Source: Adiantum capillus-veneris (Eukaryota > Streptophyta > Polypodiopsida > Polypodiales > Pteridaceae). From it: a DNA stretch of 58,000 nt. Below are positions 1 to 10,975 of the stretch, piece by piece. The stretch spans positions 54,273,905 through 54,331,904 of the forward strand of contig CM043962.1 of NCBI GenBank assembly GCA_014529385.2. Reading direction: 5' to 3'. The notes below the pieces were generated by a model that did not search any database, was not told the origin of the DNA, and worked only from the letters and a program-made list of their open reading frames with translations. The translations under genes and the position numbers were made by a program. Numbering within the stretch: the first letter of the stretch is position 1; every line of letters begins with the position of its first letter.

Positions 1-20
1 ACTCAACCTCCTTGGCCTCA

Positions 21-338
21 CTAGCACGACGGTAAATCACTTGAGAATACATCACTATACTCCGTGAGTAAGTGAGTTAGCTTTTGCCGTGAAAAAGGAC
101 AAAGTAAACTAGAGTTATGTTGGGATAGAAAATCTTGTAATTCCTTTAATGTTTGGTTTACAACAGTTGCACGTTGCTCAACGTAGTTAGAATTGAGAGC
201 ACTTTGCTCTTTAGAATTGTTATTGTCTAGCAGCACTTGTACCTTAACAAGGTGTTTTGAGTATCCAATAATTTTGGCAACTGAAATTTTTCTGATACGT
301 CGTGCTAAAAATGGTCTAGAAACAAATTTGACCAGCAC
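21..338 (-). pseudogene. Ty3/gypsy pol fragment (segment before reverse transcriptase)
   Basis: A 105-codon open stretch ends with LTHLLTEYSDVFSSDLPSC. This matches the conserved block just upstream of the reverse transcriptase in Ty3/gypsy polyproteins (leucine-rich, then EY.DVF, then LP). No ATG start, RT or other domain is attached inside the window, and the reading frame runs into stop codons near base 1. I read it as a truncated remnant of a minus-strand element. The family call rests on one motif. Confidence 0.5.
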
Positions 339-1690
339 CTAGGGACTTCATCGCGACACATAATTGATCTGACAGGTGCTAATGTTAGTTCCAGAGACTC
401 ATATTCTCCACATGTGGAATATGTCTCATGTAAGGATGTCTGAAAAAAGAACATCCTTCAAGTATGAGATGTACTTGTGTGTGGAGGTAACTGCAAACAC
501 TCCGTGACATGAGTGAGAGGGACCCTCATCATCCTTTTTCCACACTCGCTAAACCAAACTCCTTGAGTTCCTAGTCCATGCTGTATCCCATGTGACAAAT
601 ATGTATAATGCAGGAATGTATATTGGACACTATGGTCCAAAAATACTTTTCTCTTACACGACCTTGTCATGTCTCGTAGAGATCGAGAAAAATGGATGAA
701 AACATAGAAGTTTATGCATATAGCAAGGCTATGTGTTGTTAATGAAAAAGTTTTATTGTTTGTACCTAGAAGTAACTTATGTTTCACTTTCTATTATGGT
801 TAAAATGTTTCAGCAAGGCTTGCAAATGATTGTAGTCGCACGTATTTAGATTCTTTTTAGAACTATTAACACTTCTCTTTCATGTGTACTAGGAGCATCA
901 CAATCGCCATAAGCATTGGCACGTATGATCATGAATATGTAGGTTCAAATCTGTTTTCGCTAAATGCATGCACACTAGTTGTTATGGGCCCTAGCGTTTA
1001 GCAAATACTGATTTGGGGGGGCATGCATGTTCATCACATTAGTTTCTTATGAAGCATTTTGCACTTTATGTGTAGTAACTGTATGAGATTACTTTTGGAT
1101 CTACCAATCACCAACAGAGTTCATGGATCGGTTTGGATGCTTGTGGATCTTTCAAGTTAACCAAGATGATGATTTCATAACATTGTTGATTTTTGAGCAA
1201 TGTTGTAAGGAACGGTGGTCCCTATTTACCATTCATTTTGGGAGACTATCTGTAAATCATGGGGAAACACACCTTAGTACTATCAGTATCCAAGGGGATA
1301 GGTAGATTACAAAGTGTAATCTTGTGCTAAAGGATATGCAAAGTGTGTGCGTTAGCACTAAACAATCCAATTAGTAAGCGTGTATTTCTCTGTTGGATCT
1401 TCATGTGTAATTCAGGTTCTCAACCTTGAACACTAGTTATGGTGGGGTTGTTTACTGATACGAGAAGATAACAAGTCAAGGACTTAAACTTAGCTGATGA
1501 GCTATGTCAAGAAGTTCCTTTCATGGAAAGTGAAAAGAGTAGGTACTCTTTTCATAACATCTCTCTCGTGATAACTCGTTTAGCATACTCAAGCAAGTTC
1601 TAAATGGAGTCTACATGCTATGTTGTGTATGAGTTGGTCACACAAGATGGTTGCAAAGGGACAACAATGTGGCAAATCAGGATGTTATTC
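339..1690. other. Non-coding stretch, nothing recognised
   Basis: Only short open frames without recognisable motifs are present. No promoter, RNA gene or repeat could be supported. It may be decayed retrotransposon sequence, since it lies between a pol scrap and an LTR-like block. Confidence 0.3.
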
Positions 1691-1829
1691 TTGACTTCAT
1701 TGAACCTCCTGCTGAACCATATTCTAGTCAAATGAACAGCTGGATCCATGAAAGTTTCCACTGTGAAACATATTAGTGTATCACCACTCTTGTTTTCGAG
1801 GACAAAAACTCTTCTCCAAGGGGGAGTAG

Positions 1830-2523
1830 TGTCAAGACAAGGATACTAAGGATCAAGACTCAACCTAGGGGGTTAGAGACCTGAGCTAGGGATCAGGGAC
1901 TTGAGCCAGGGGCTCAGACTGAACCAATGTGGAATGGGGATCCAAACTATAGCTAGGGCTAGGAGACGGCCTGTATATAGGGAGGTAGGGTGGTGGATGT
2001 GGCATCTTAGTCTCCTACGTCCTATACTAGTCTTGAAAGAAGTCATATCTACAAGACCATGATTTCCTAGATCATCATCTCATGGATATTAATATCGGCC
2101 GCGCTCGTGGTTGTCGGATTTTGATGTGCGTGCTCAAAATCAAAGTGTAGGTGGGATATCCTCGTCGGCCATGGTAAACATATGCTAATGTAGAGAGAAA
2201 AAAATATCAACTTGTACCTTGTAAAGCTTGAAGTCATTCTATTTTTTATGCTCGACAACTTTTGCATTGCATGCTATCCTCGCCTTGCAGAATTTGTAGC
2301 ACTTCACGTTGTGTTCTTCGTAAGAACATCTTCGTTGATTCTTCAGAGAAACTTGTCGTTTTTGTGAAGACTTTTGTTCACTTGTGAAGCTTCTTTTTTG
2401 AAGAAAAATTGCCTTTCTCTAAGGAGTGAAAAGGAAGGGTGAAACTACTTCCTTAAAGTAGCTTTCCTTTTCTTCTAGCTTTCTTTGTCAACACAAGTAT
2501 GCTATCTTTCCTTGTTGTATACA
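1830..2523 (+). mobile_element. Probable 3' LTR of a decayed plus-strand retrotransposon
   Basis: A purine tract AAGGGGGAG (about 1819-1827) lies immediately before TGTCAAGAC at 1830, the arrangement of a polypurine tract and 3' LTR start. The bases before it read like the degenerate carboxy end of a gypsy polyprotein (..LVFEDKNSSPRGS). A TATA-like CTGTATATAG lies near 1970. A plausible end is TATACA at 2518-2523, giving about 694 bp with TG..CA ends. No second copy is in the window, so both ends are inferred. Confidence 0.4.
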
Positions 2524-3735
2524 AAAAATCTCAATAGCTTGGATAGTAGGGTGTTTGCCTCTTACCCTCATCAGGTGGATTCAACCCTCTTTCATGCAAG
2601 GGTTTAGAGGGCCTTCCTACGTGCGCAGCCAATGGAGCCTCGGTGCTGTAGAGTTGCTGGTCAAGTTTGCCTTGGTTGCCCGTCCGTCTTAGTTGTCTGT
2701 TATGGAGGTAAAGCATGGGGCGGCTACTATAGAGTTGATGGTCGAGTTTGCCTTGGTCGCCCGCCTTAGTTTCCTTGGTCGATGTCTATCCTCATGTGTT
2801 GTGTCTATCTTCTCTTTGGTTGCATTGTGGGCCACTGCCGTCTTTCCCACCTGTTGCCTATGGAACATGGGAGAGGAGATGTGCATTGCACGCACATGCA
2901 GCCCACTTTTTCCCTTTCCCAAAATAGCTCGGATACCATGAAAAGGAGGGAAGTAGTACCGTGTACTAGTCTCCGACCAACCATGCTACCTTGTAATCTT
3001 CCCCTACCATACACATTGTCCAATCGTTGTCGAGGGATATGTGTTCGAAACGTGAGCTGGGCAGGCGCCGGGCCTCTTGCTGTGAGAGGTGTGAAAGAGA
3101 GAGAACAAGAGACACTGACAGCTCTGGCAATCACCGCAATCATCAATTAATTGAATAATACTTTCAGTACAACTTAACCCTTAGCCAAGGCGGGTTGTTA
3201 GCAGCACCGTCACTTGGATCATTTGATAACTAGGAGTTTAAGCTCCCGTTTTACAAGATTAATTGGGATGTTAACGACATCGGGCTTAACAGAATGATTA
3301 ATCAATTTCTAGCTGATGACGGTGATGCAAATTTTCTTATACCGCTTTATCTGCTTCAAGTTTTGTTAGATTCTGCAAGCTTTATTCTCCTCACTGCCTC
3401 AATCATCAAGCTTCAGTTATTATCAATTATTCTGCAGCTTCCTGCTCCTTATGCTTTGCACTGGCTTAATTGCCACTCACAAATTTTCTACTTCTCGTTT
3501 AATCGACTTGATTTTTATTGCCTGCAAGCTCTGTATGACTTTGATTACCTCTTTTCGAGTATCCTTCGCTCATCCAAAGCAACCTCCTCAATCAAGGCTC
3601 GACCTTCCTTCTTGGCTCCTTGCTCTCCCCTTCTCAAGCTTAAGTCCGAGGTTGAGGAAGAGAGAGAAATTTGCTTTCTTCTTTATGCTCGGGAGCAAGA
3701 TCGCACTCCCTCATGCCAAGAGAGAGAGCTCAAGC

Positions 3736-3806
<71 letters not shown>

Positions 3807-4331
3807 TTCCTCCTTGCTCCGAGCTACTTCCTCCCTTGCCTTCGACTCAAGCTTCATCTCCTTGCTTGCTTGCCTTGACCAAGCTTCAAGCCCTCTCCTC
3901 TCTTCTTGCTTCTTGCCTTGACCGAGCTTCTTCTCAAGCTTTCTTGCCTTCTTCAAACTCCTTCTCGCCTTGCTTCCTTGCATGTAAATAAGGACCTCCC
4001 ATGCAAAAGAAAACCAAGGCTATTAATATCTCCCTTCCTCCCTTAGCACAACGGCGCTGTCGTTGCTAGGGAGGCATAAAACCCCCCCCCCTATGATGTG
4101 GCAGGGCCGATTTTGGAGCAGCATGAAATCCACCGCGTCTTGGACCGCGAACTGAAGCGCGAGGAGCTCCTAAGAAATTTTCCCTTCGCCCAAACTATCT
4201 GAGGCCCGAGCCGGCCTACGCGAGCTCCTTACCCTCCTCCCTCGTTGGCATTCACTGCCTGCTGCGCCATGCTTTCTTTTTCTTTTCCCCTCCTTCACAC
4301 TCAAGCCCTCCCTTAGTTAATTGGGCGCCCT
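2524..4331. other. Non-coding, CT-rich sequence around a microsatellite
   Basis: Open frames here (for example 3294-3878) read through pyrimidine-rich DNA and the AG repeat and show no protein family features. A 12-base stretch at 2926-2937 resembles a tRNA-Met primer site with one mismatch, but no flanking LTR pair was found. Confidence 0.3.
3737..3803. repeat. (AG)n microsatellite
   Basis: About 33 uninterrupted AG dinucleotides. Confidence 0.97.
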
Positions 4332-4811
4332 TTAATTTGGTGGGCGGCTGGTCTTAGTGGGTGGCCATAGCCTATGGGCCCTTGGCCATGGGCGGCTAGA
4401 GTAAAGGGCACCACATTTGGCATACATATCGGCCGAGGCAATGCCTTGCATGACACCACTTTCCAACATCCCCTTCAAGATGTAAGTATAAGTGATTGCA
4501 TTTGGTGAAAGACCTTCCCTCACATTTGGTTAAAACAGTCGGCGCTTCTAAGCCGCAACCATTTTTGGCATAATCCGCAATGAAGGAGCTCCAAGAAATG
4601 GCAATTTTGGACCTTTTAGCTTTTGACATACATTCAGCATTAAACTTGGCCTATTACCAAGCCCTAAACACTGTTCATTAATCATGTAAGCTTCAAATAA
4701 GCTTGATGTGCATTTTTTTGGCATCTTTCTTAGCATGGGAGCGGAGCTGCATGACATCGTGCTGGTGGCCTTGCCCCTAGGACCTGTGTCCTTACACCAT
4801 ACAACATGCAA
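4332..4811 (-). pseudogene. PPR protein fragment, PLS type, frameshifted
   Basis: On the minus strand two overlapping frames give neighbouring parts of pentatricopeptide repeats: SWSSFIADYAKNGCGLEA (S-type motif) followed after a frame change by GLSPNAITYTYILKGM and then a degraded MYAKCG block. The order, a tryptophan-containing S motif followed by PNA.TY..ILK, is that of PLS-class organelle RNA-editing PPR proteins, and the wording is typical of seed-free plants. At least one frameshift and no complete motif set remain, so this is a short pseudogene. It ends almost exactly where a plus-strand integrase remnant begins. Confidence 0.6.
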
Positions 4812-4828
4812 GGGGACACAAGAACCAA

Positions 4829-5210
4829 TAGGGTCATCAAAAAGATATTATAGCCCATTCAAGATCCTCAAGCCAATTAATGAATCGGCTTACAAATTAA
4901 GGTTACCAAGTACTTGGTTCATTTATAATTCCTTTCATCATGTGAACCATTTGAAACCTTATAAGGGTGACCCACCCAAATAACTATTAATCAAAGATCC
5001 ACCAGAGTTTGAAGGCTAAGAAGAAATCCTGCAGCTCGAGAGCATTCTACGACATGAAGACAATGATTTAAGAAGTGGTAAGACTATCTGACGATATCTT
5101 ATCCTTTCAAAGATGCAAGATGGATGCAAGGCATCCAACTAAAGGATAATGCAAACCTTGTAAATGCTTACAATATGGCTCATTTCATTGGTAAGAACAA
5201 GGTATGAACA
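4829..5210 (+). pseudogene. Chromovirus integrase C-terminus with chromodomain remnant
   Basis: KRYYSPFKILKPINESAYKL then LKPYKGDPPK is the integrase carboxy-terminal module of Ty3/gypsy chromoviruses (GPF.I...AYKL.LP....H..FH...LKPY). After stops, reading can be resumed through EEILQLESILRHED, RSGK and DARWMQGIQL, which follow the chromodomain pattern. Several stops and frame changes are present. Nothing upstream of the integrase tail survives; the DNA before it is the PPR fragment, so an old recombination or deletion joint lies near 4820. Confidence 0.65.
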
Positions 5211-6157
5211 AACATGTTTTATAAATATTTTTTTGTTTTTTGACTCTAAGATTTCTTTTCAATGTTCATAAGTTATTTAAGTGTATGCATACAATGAATA
5301 CATGCTTGCAACAGCTTAGTCTCTCAAGCACCAAGTAGACTTTTCCAATCTACTCTAGAAGATGTAAGCGCTAAGTGTTAGCAAGTTGCCATGCTGGACG
5401 TTTGTAGCATAGCTATTTGACACTAACATAATAAGTCAATACTCGGGGAAGTGACTTGGATGGGGCATGGAGACTCTTTGAGGTTGTCACTCTTTGAGGT
5501 TGTCGGTCCTCAAGAAGTGAACCTAGCAAGTAAACATATCATTCCAACAAGCTAAACACCACTCTTTGATCCAAAAATCTGTATATGCCCCATCTCACTA
5601 CTCTAGATAATCACACTATCTTGTCAACTAAACAGACTTGGATCATCACATGGGAAGTGATTGAGAGACGGAGGTGCAAAACATACCCAGTGGACTCTGC
5701 ACCAAGACTATGCATGATGGCCTCATCATGGGAGATACACAATAGGGGCACCACCTAGCTTGGGATGCGGTTAGGATGCAAATGTAGACAGCCAAGATGA
5801 TAGGAATGACACACAGTCGAGCTAAGCCAATGAGAAAACAATTATGAAACATGGAGTAGGAGGAGCACACTCAACACGGTGATATGTGTGGCACATGTGA
5901 GTTGTCTATGTTGTAGATTGTTTGACATGGATAGTTGGCCAGTGGTGGCATTGTAGCGTGAGATATTTGACAAAATCAAGACAACGTGGCTTGCAAAGAC
6001 ACTAGCGAGCATAATCCCAAATGGAGATCTAGGGAGAGAGAGAGAGAATCACACAAAAGCGTGAGGAGATCAAACTTATTTTCCTAATGATACTTACAAT
6101 GTTGGCTTGGAGATGACACCAGCATCCAAGAAGGGGGAGGGGGGGGGGGGGGGGGGG

Positions 6158-6212
<55 letters not shown>

Positions 6213-8300
6213 CTTGATGTAGAGCAGGGCAATGGAGTACGGACCACCATATGGTGCATGATAATCTCTATAGTTAGAAGGCTAGTGGATTAGTGACAAG
6301 ATTAGTATAGGAAACATGATGACGATGGGAATGCCGACATCATCGTGAGAAATAACAAGTGATAGAAATGCCCAAGAGTAGAATGGAGTCGTCAATCATT
6401 GAGTGCTCATGGTCCCTTCACATTAGGAAGGGAATGGGGTCTAAAGGGGCCTCTTTATTTGCCATGGGATTAAAAAGGAGTTTATGGAAGGGACAAATGG
6501 GTGGATTCCAGGTGGACTGAAATGGTGGGTATGACAAGGCCTAAAAGTAAGTGGTCAAACTTGTACTCTTTTATAAAATATAAAGATAAAATCTCTTATA
6601 AATTCAGAAAACTAAACTTTTCTCTAAATAGTTGAGTAAAAACCGATCCTTTCTCTCTCTAGTGGCTGCAAGTTTCTCCCCCCCCTCTCCTAAAAGGGTG
6701 TCCCTCTAAAAACATGTTGATCATTCCCTCCCTCTCTCTCTACTATACAATCTCTCAATTCTCTTCACTTCACCTTGCAAGTTGCTTCTCTTTCCTTCCT
6801 TTCAGTTTTCCCTCCCAAAAGCTGTACAACAGAAGTTTGAACCTCCTTTCCCCTCTCAAGCTTACTGCATTCTTGAGGGCCGCATTCTCCTCAAGCTTGT
6901 TGCATTCTCCTCAAGCTGAAGTTCTTCATTTCTCCATGGTCCTCACTAAACACCTCTACCTAAATCTGAAGATCTGCAACATATCCTTCTGCTAGATCAT
7001 CCCTCTTTCTTTCCTCAACAGGTTTCCTACTCCTTCTCCATTAAGCTCTCTAGAGAGGATCTACTTCTCTCTCAAGCTTTGCAACATTATCTTCCCCATT
7101 AAGCCAACAAGAAGGTGGAGCAATATAGCAGTAAGTGTCATCCTTCACCTTTGTGTATCATCAAGAATCTTGCTCTTTATACAACTAAAAACATGGATGT
7201 GCAATTTCTAATCATAAGTGTTTGTCTGCCGGTTGTGCCACTATTCCCCATGACATCATCAGGTACTCGACGACCTAGAAGTGTCATTGATGCCATTTCA
7301 TGCAGCAAAGTACAAGACGACAATGGATATTGGGTGACGATTGAGTTCAAACGAACGATATGGGTGACAATGCATCCCAGCTCAAGAGGTGCACACAAGG
7401 TCTCAAGGAGACACATGGCTTCTCGAGCACACCATTGGAAGGGAAGAATCATGGAGTTCAAGAAAACACAAGACAGCATGAGGCTTGCAAAGGTGCAGCA
7501 TGTGTATGTTGCTTCACAACTGAAGCTAGAGACAATAGTGGCTCCATCGAGGTCTCCTGCAAACTGTAATTTTACTACTCTTTTAAGTTTTTCGATTGTC
7601 TATTTAGTATTTTTGCCTTGTATGTTGCTTTTGATGACAAGACACCAACAATGTGGACTTGCAAAGGGGGAAGTGTGATCAACGGATTCCTTGCAGCACA
7701 GCTGGATGGGAAACTAAGGTGGTCAACCACCATGGAGATAGAATCAAGTGCTCTGCAGTTGCTGAAAATGTGGTGTTCAGATACCATATTGCGAAGCAAA
7801 GCTTGTTAATGGTCTTTCCCTGTAGAAGCTGACGATGGGAGAATGGGAGGCACTAGACTCTAATGTTGTTGCTAGAGAATCAGTTGACTTGCAAATATGC
7901 CTTCATGACAATGCAGTGCACCACATTACAGTGAATAATAATTGGCACCTCAGTTACCTTTGCAAGTATTTTAATCTCAAATAAACCTTGCCAAGCAATA
8001 TCTCTTTGTAATCAATGAAAAGGTTGTTCGCTCCAGAAGAGAGAAGTGCTTTCAATGTGAGAACGTTCCGTTTCCACGATGTATTTTTGTAAAAGCTTGT
8101 AACTAACAGGGATTTTGCTCCCATTAATACATACAGTGTTTTGAATACTTGTTTATTCTCAACTTGTTAAAGTTTTCAATTGAAACGTGCAATTGCTTTG
8201 ATGTGGAGCACAAATGTTTTTCAATGTTGGTGTCTTTCAATGCTTTGTCTGTGTGATTTTGTTAAAATTATAGTTTTAAGTTATTTTGACGTTAATTTAA
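5211..8300. other. Mostly unassigned sequence with possible exon scraps
   Basis: No recognisable gene was found. Stretches at 7260-7390, 7618-7809 and 7830-7980 read as ordinary protein-like sequence in short frames, for example DDKTPTMWTCKGGSVINGF. I do not recognise the family and cannot join them with confident splice sites. A poly-G plus AG microsatellite lies at 6133-6210. Confidence 0.3.
6133..6210. repeat. Poly-G tract followed by (AG)n
   Basis: About 22 consecutive G followed directly by 25 AG units. The minus strand is a long pyrimidine mirror-type tract. Confidence 0.95.
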
Positions 8301-8325
8301 GTGCTTTTTAAAAAGTGACTTTGGG

Positions 8326-8336
8326 TATATAAGTGA
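8326..8336 (+). promoter_or_regulatory. TATA-box candidate upstream of the 8.4 kb broken gene
   Basis: GGGTATATAAG lies about 90 bp upstream of the first codon of the reading frame at 8420 and is followed by CT-rich leader-like DNA. The assignment is by position only. Confidence 0.4.
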
Positions 8337-8419
8337 CTTTTTAGGTTTTAAACTTCATTTTTCACATTCACAAAACTCTAGCTCTAAGCTCTCTTCACAT
8401 CTTCCTCACGAACAAACCC

Positions 8420-9926
8420 TTGGCAACGTCTACGGATGCACTTCTCACACAATTAGAAAAGGTAGGACTTGCAGATCAAGCACATGAACTACTCAGTGTG
8501 TTCGAGGGGACAATTGACATGCAGGCCACTGCCAACCTTCATGCAAAGGCATTTGAAAGCTTTCTTGACTACATGACACAACACATGGAAGAATATGCCA
8601 TAATCTTTTAGGTATCCAACATGGCATGGTTGTCAGTGGATTTCCTCAAGCATCTCTATGTCACCGACAAAAACTTTCTCTTTCGCTTGTTGAGGTTTAC
8701 TAAAGACCTCATGGAAGGTGACTACATGATAGAGGATGAGGATGATCTCATAGATCTGGGCATGGGGTGCATAGGCACCCAATTCATTTCTTGGGACATG
8801 GTTCTGGCCTTACTTGTGCTTGAGAGCATGGATAAGGGAAAATCAAAGGAAAAGGTCAACCAAAGACCACCTGTGTCCATTGTGGAGGAATCAAATGAAG
8901 TTATCGAAGAGATTGATGAGTAGACTGAAGCATCTATGGCACTCGTCCTCTTGCAAGATTCCAGCTCCACTAAGGAGGAAGATTGGATGATAGAGGGAGC
9001 TGAGGTGGAGGAAGTACCAGACCTCCAAATTCTCACTTTGCATGCAGTGGTAGCAAATGATCGTCACTTTTTGTTCCTTGACGACATTGTCAAAACATTA
9101 GGACTCAGAGAAGATGAGTCTCTTGCAGTGCTTGCTATCTATGCGGGCATGAAGGATCTCAATGGAAAGGAAGAGAAAGTCAATTTTCAACTTTACTTTG
9201 AAGACCAAGGTCTCCCAACAAGCCTCTCTTTCCTCCCCAATGAAAACGAGCAAAAGTTGGTGCAAACAGTAGCAAGTACACTTGTGGAAATCAAATCATG
9301 TGCCTCATTCTATAAAAGCGTACCATAAAGCGCTTTTCATCCACACAAACCACAAATCGCGATTGGTAGAGATGATTGATCTAGCATCGACCTTACATAG
9401 AAAAATCTTGAAGAGAAGGATGAGGAAACTGATGAAAACAAATCTTAACCTGGTAGATTGTCTATTATTCCTTACAACAAGTTTTAAAGTCATTTAAAAT
9501 GCTTTGTAGACGGCATACCATGCTGATAAGTTTTCAATGTGTACTGGAGGTTCATGCAACGTGCCCATGGGTAGGGATAGCTCGCTTTGGCACTACCTGA
9601 GCCACCTGGGGCCATTGATTCTTCGAGTTGCTCACACAAAATTCTCCAAGAATGGTTCTACGGAGCTACTCAAGTGCAAAGCATTAAGTGCCATACTTGC
9701 TGAAGATTACCTTACCATAAATGTTCACAAATGTATATTGGTGGACTGAGAGGCAGCATTGTATGCCTTTTCAGGTAAGTACCGAGGTTCAGTCCTCTCC
9801 CACTGCGCCTTGAGCCTAGGTCAAGGGTTGACAAACCCAAAGGAAATTGTTAAATCCCTTGGTGTCAAGTCAACCATTCGCCCCATACCCACATATGTAA
9901 TTCGTAGTAAAACTAATCAACCATGA
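8420..9926 (+). pseudogene. Unidentified protein gene, decayed by multiple stops
   Basis: Three open blocks, 8420-8611, 8621-8923 and 8936-9328, lie in one frame and are separated only by TAG at 8609 and TAG at 8921. Together they read as one acidic protein of about 300 residues. Reading appears to continue in that frame to about 9520 through more stops, then in another frame from 9537 through a TGA at 9747 to a stop at 9924. The codon at the expected start is TTG (TTGGCAACG), perhaps a mutated ATG. No conserved domain is recognised. The content includes leucine-rich helices near the start and runs of Asp/Glu in the middle. A retrotransposon or host origin cannot be decided. Confidence 0.5.
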
Positions 9927-10038
9927 TTAATATCCAAATCAATATAGAATAATTGTTTTTGTTAACGATTTCTGTCAACATTCGGTACTTGGTTTTTTTT
10001 CTAAATCATATTGTCCAACAATATCTCATTTCTGCAAC

Positions 10039-10423
10039 ACATGCATAGAACCTCGAACGTGCAGCGACCCGTCGGTCATGGGACACATCCCGATGATTTT
10101 TTTGCAAAATCAGGCGACTGGGGGGGGGGGGGGGGAGGGGGGTGTATGGGGTCAACCGGACCACCAATGAGCACGGTGATGCCCGGTGGGATCGGACAGG
10201 GCGAAAAAAGCCCATGTGCACGACATTGCGTGGGGAGCAGATCACTGCACGTCGTGGTGCACAGGGGCTTTTTTTACCCCATCTGACCCCGTCGGGCATC
10301 GTCGTGCTCATTGGTGGTCCGGTTGACGTTGTACGCCCCCCTTGTCGCTCGGTTTTGCAAAAAAATTATCGAGATGTGTCCCTCGGCCGACGGGCTGTTG
10401 CATGTTCGAGGTTTTATGCATGT
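10039..10423. mobile_element. Foldback / MITE-like long inverted repeat
   Basis: The left arm starts ACATGCAT at 10039 and the right arm ends ATGCATGT at 10423. The arms of about 180 bp are imperfectly complementary across nearly their full length. Shared blocks include TCAACCGGACCACCAATGAG on the left and its complement at 10307-10327, GACACATC..GAT, and AAAAAAGCCC. The short loop is centred near 10235. Similarity stops abruptly at both ends, as expected for a foldback element or for a hairpin locus. A poly-G run (10120-10138) interrupts the left arm. There is no coding capacity, and no target duplication is obvious. Confidence 0.75.
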
Positions 10424-10609
10424 CGACACCGCTAGACGAGCTGTGTGCCATGGTGGTCAACTTAAATTTAACATACCCAACAATTCAAATACTTTTAAAA
10501 AAATGATGTACAAAATCAACGGGAACAATTGCACTAAATGTGGAACTTTGACATTTGATATTATATGAAAAGATTACAAATATCATCAAGAGAGAGTACA
10601 CGGGATAAA

Positions 10610-10975
10610 CTATTTCTTATGAAGCCATCCTTCATTTCCCAAATTCATTGCTAAAGTTAAATTCGTATTTTTCAATGTTACGCGCTTAGCATGCACCATA
10701 CAGGAAACCCCATCCTGAAACAACTACACCAAAATGTCTTCGGCGGCATCTAGCAGGGGTAGTAAAGCTGCACGTTGTATACATGTAACATAATTGCTAT
10801 ATTCATCTCTCACCACCCGAGACAAGGCTGCTTTGAGTATGATTGACTCAGTGCTCTTTTGATATTTTTTAATGCAACTGTGCCTGGCTTCCATCTCCGC
10901 TTTTTCTGTGTTGTTGCTGGTGGTGGAGGAGCCGCTTGCCTGGCCCATTGAGGAAGATCATCTTTATACTTTCTC
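10610..10975 (-). pseudogene. Histone H3-fold domain, CenH3-like, broken
   Basis: The minus strand reads a basic, proline-rich tail, then RRWKPGTVAL, then after a small frame change KKYQKSTESIILKAALSRVV, then AALLPLLDAAEDILV, a TAG at 10724-10726, then LFQDGVSCMVHAKRVTL and a carboxy end NLGNEGW. These match histone H3 in order: alphaN with GTVALREI, QKSTE, R.VR of alpha1, alpha2 (A...L..AAE..LV), and LF.D...C..HAKRVT of loop 2/alpha3. The divergent alpha1/loop 1, the AAED, and an end resembling the LGGKG-type tail of plant CenH3, rather than IRGERA, favour a centromeric-type H3 over canonical H3. There are no introns across the fold. Defects are a short deletion causing a frameshift after GTVAL and one in-frame TAG. 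It lies just downstream of the coiled-coil part of the gene at 10.98-13.7 kb on the same strand, so it could be that protein's carboxy domain or a captured gene copy. Confidence 0.8.

Noticed and set aside
2926-2938. tRNA-Met type primer site with one mismatch on the minus strand
   Set aside because: No matching LTR pair or pol gene nearby; a chance match is possible.
7115-7678. 187-codon frame as a gene
   Set aside because: No ATG at its start, runs through low-complexity and AT-rich parts, and no domain is recognisable; only parts may be exon-derived.
9770-9815. tRNA-like B box (GAGGTTCAGTCCTC), possible SINE or tRNA
   Set aside because: The bases lie in a continuing open frame (KYRGSVLSHCALSL) and there is no A box, acceptor stem or CCA-side pairing.
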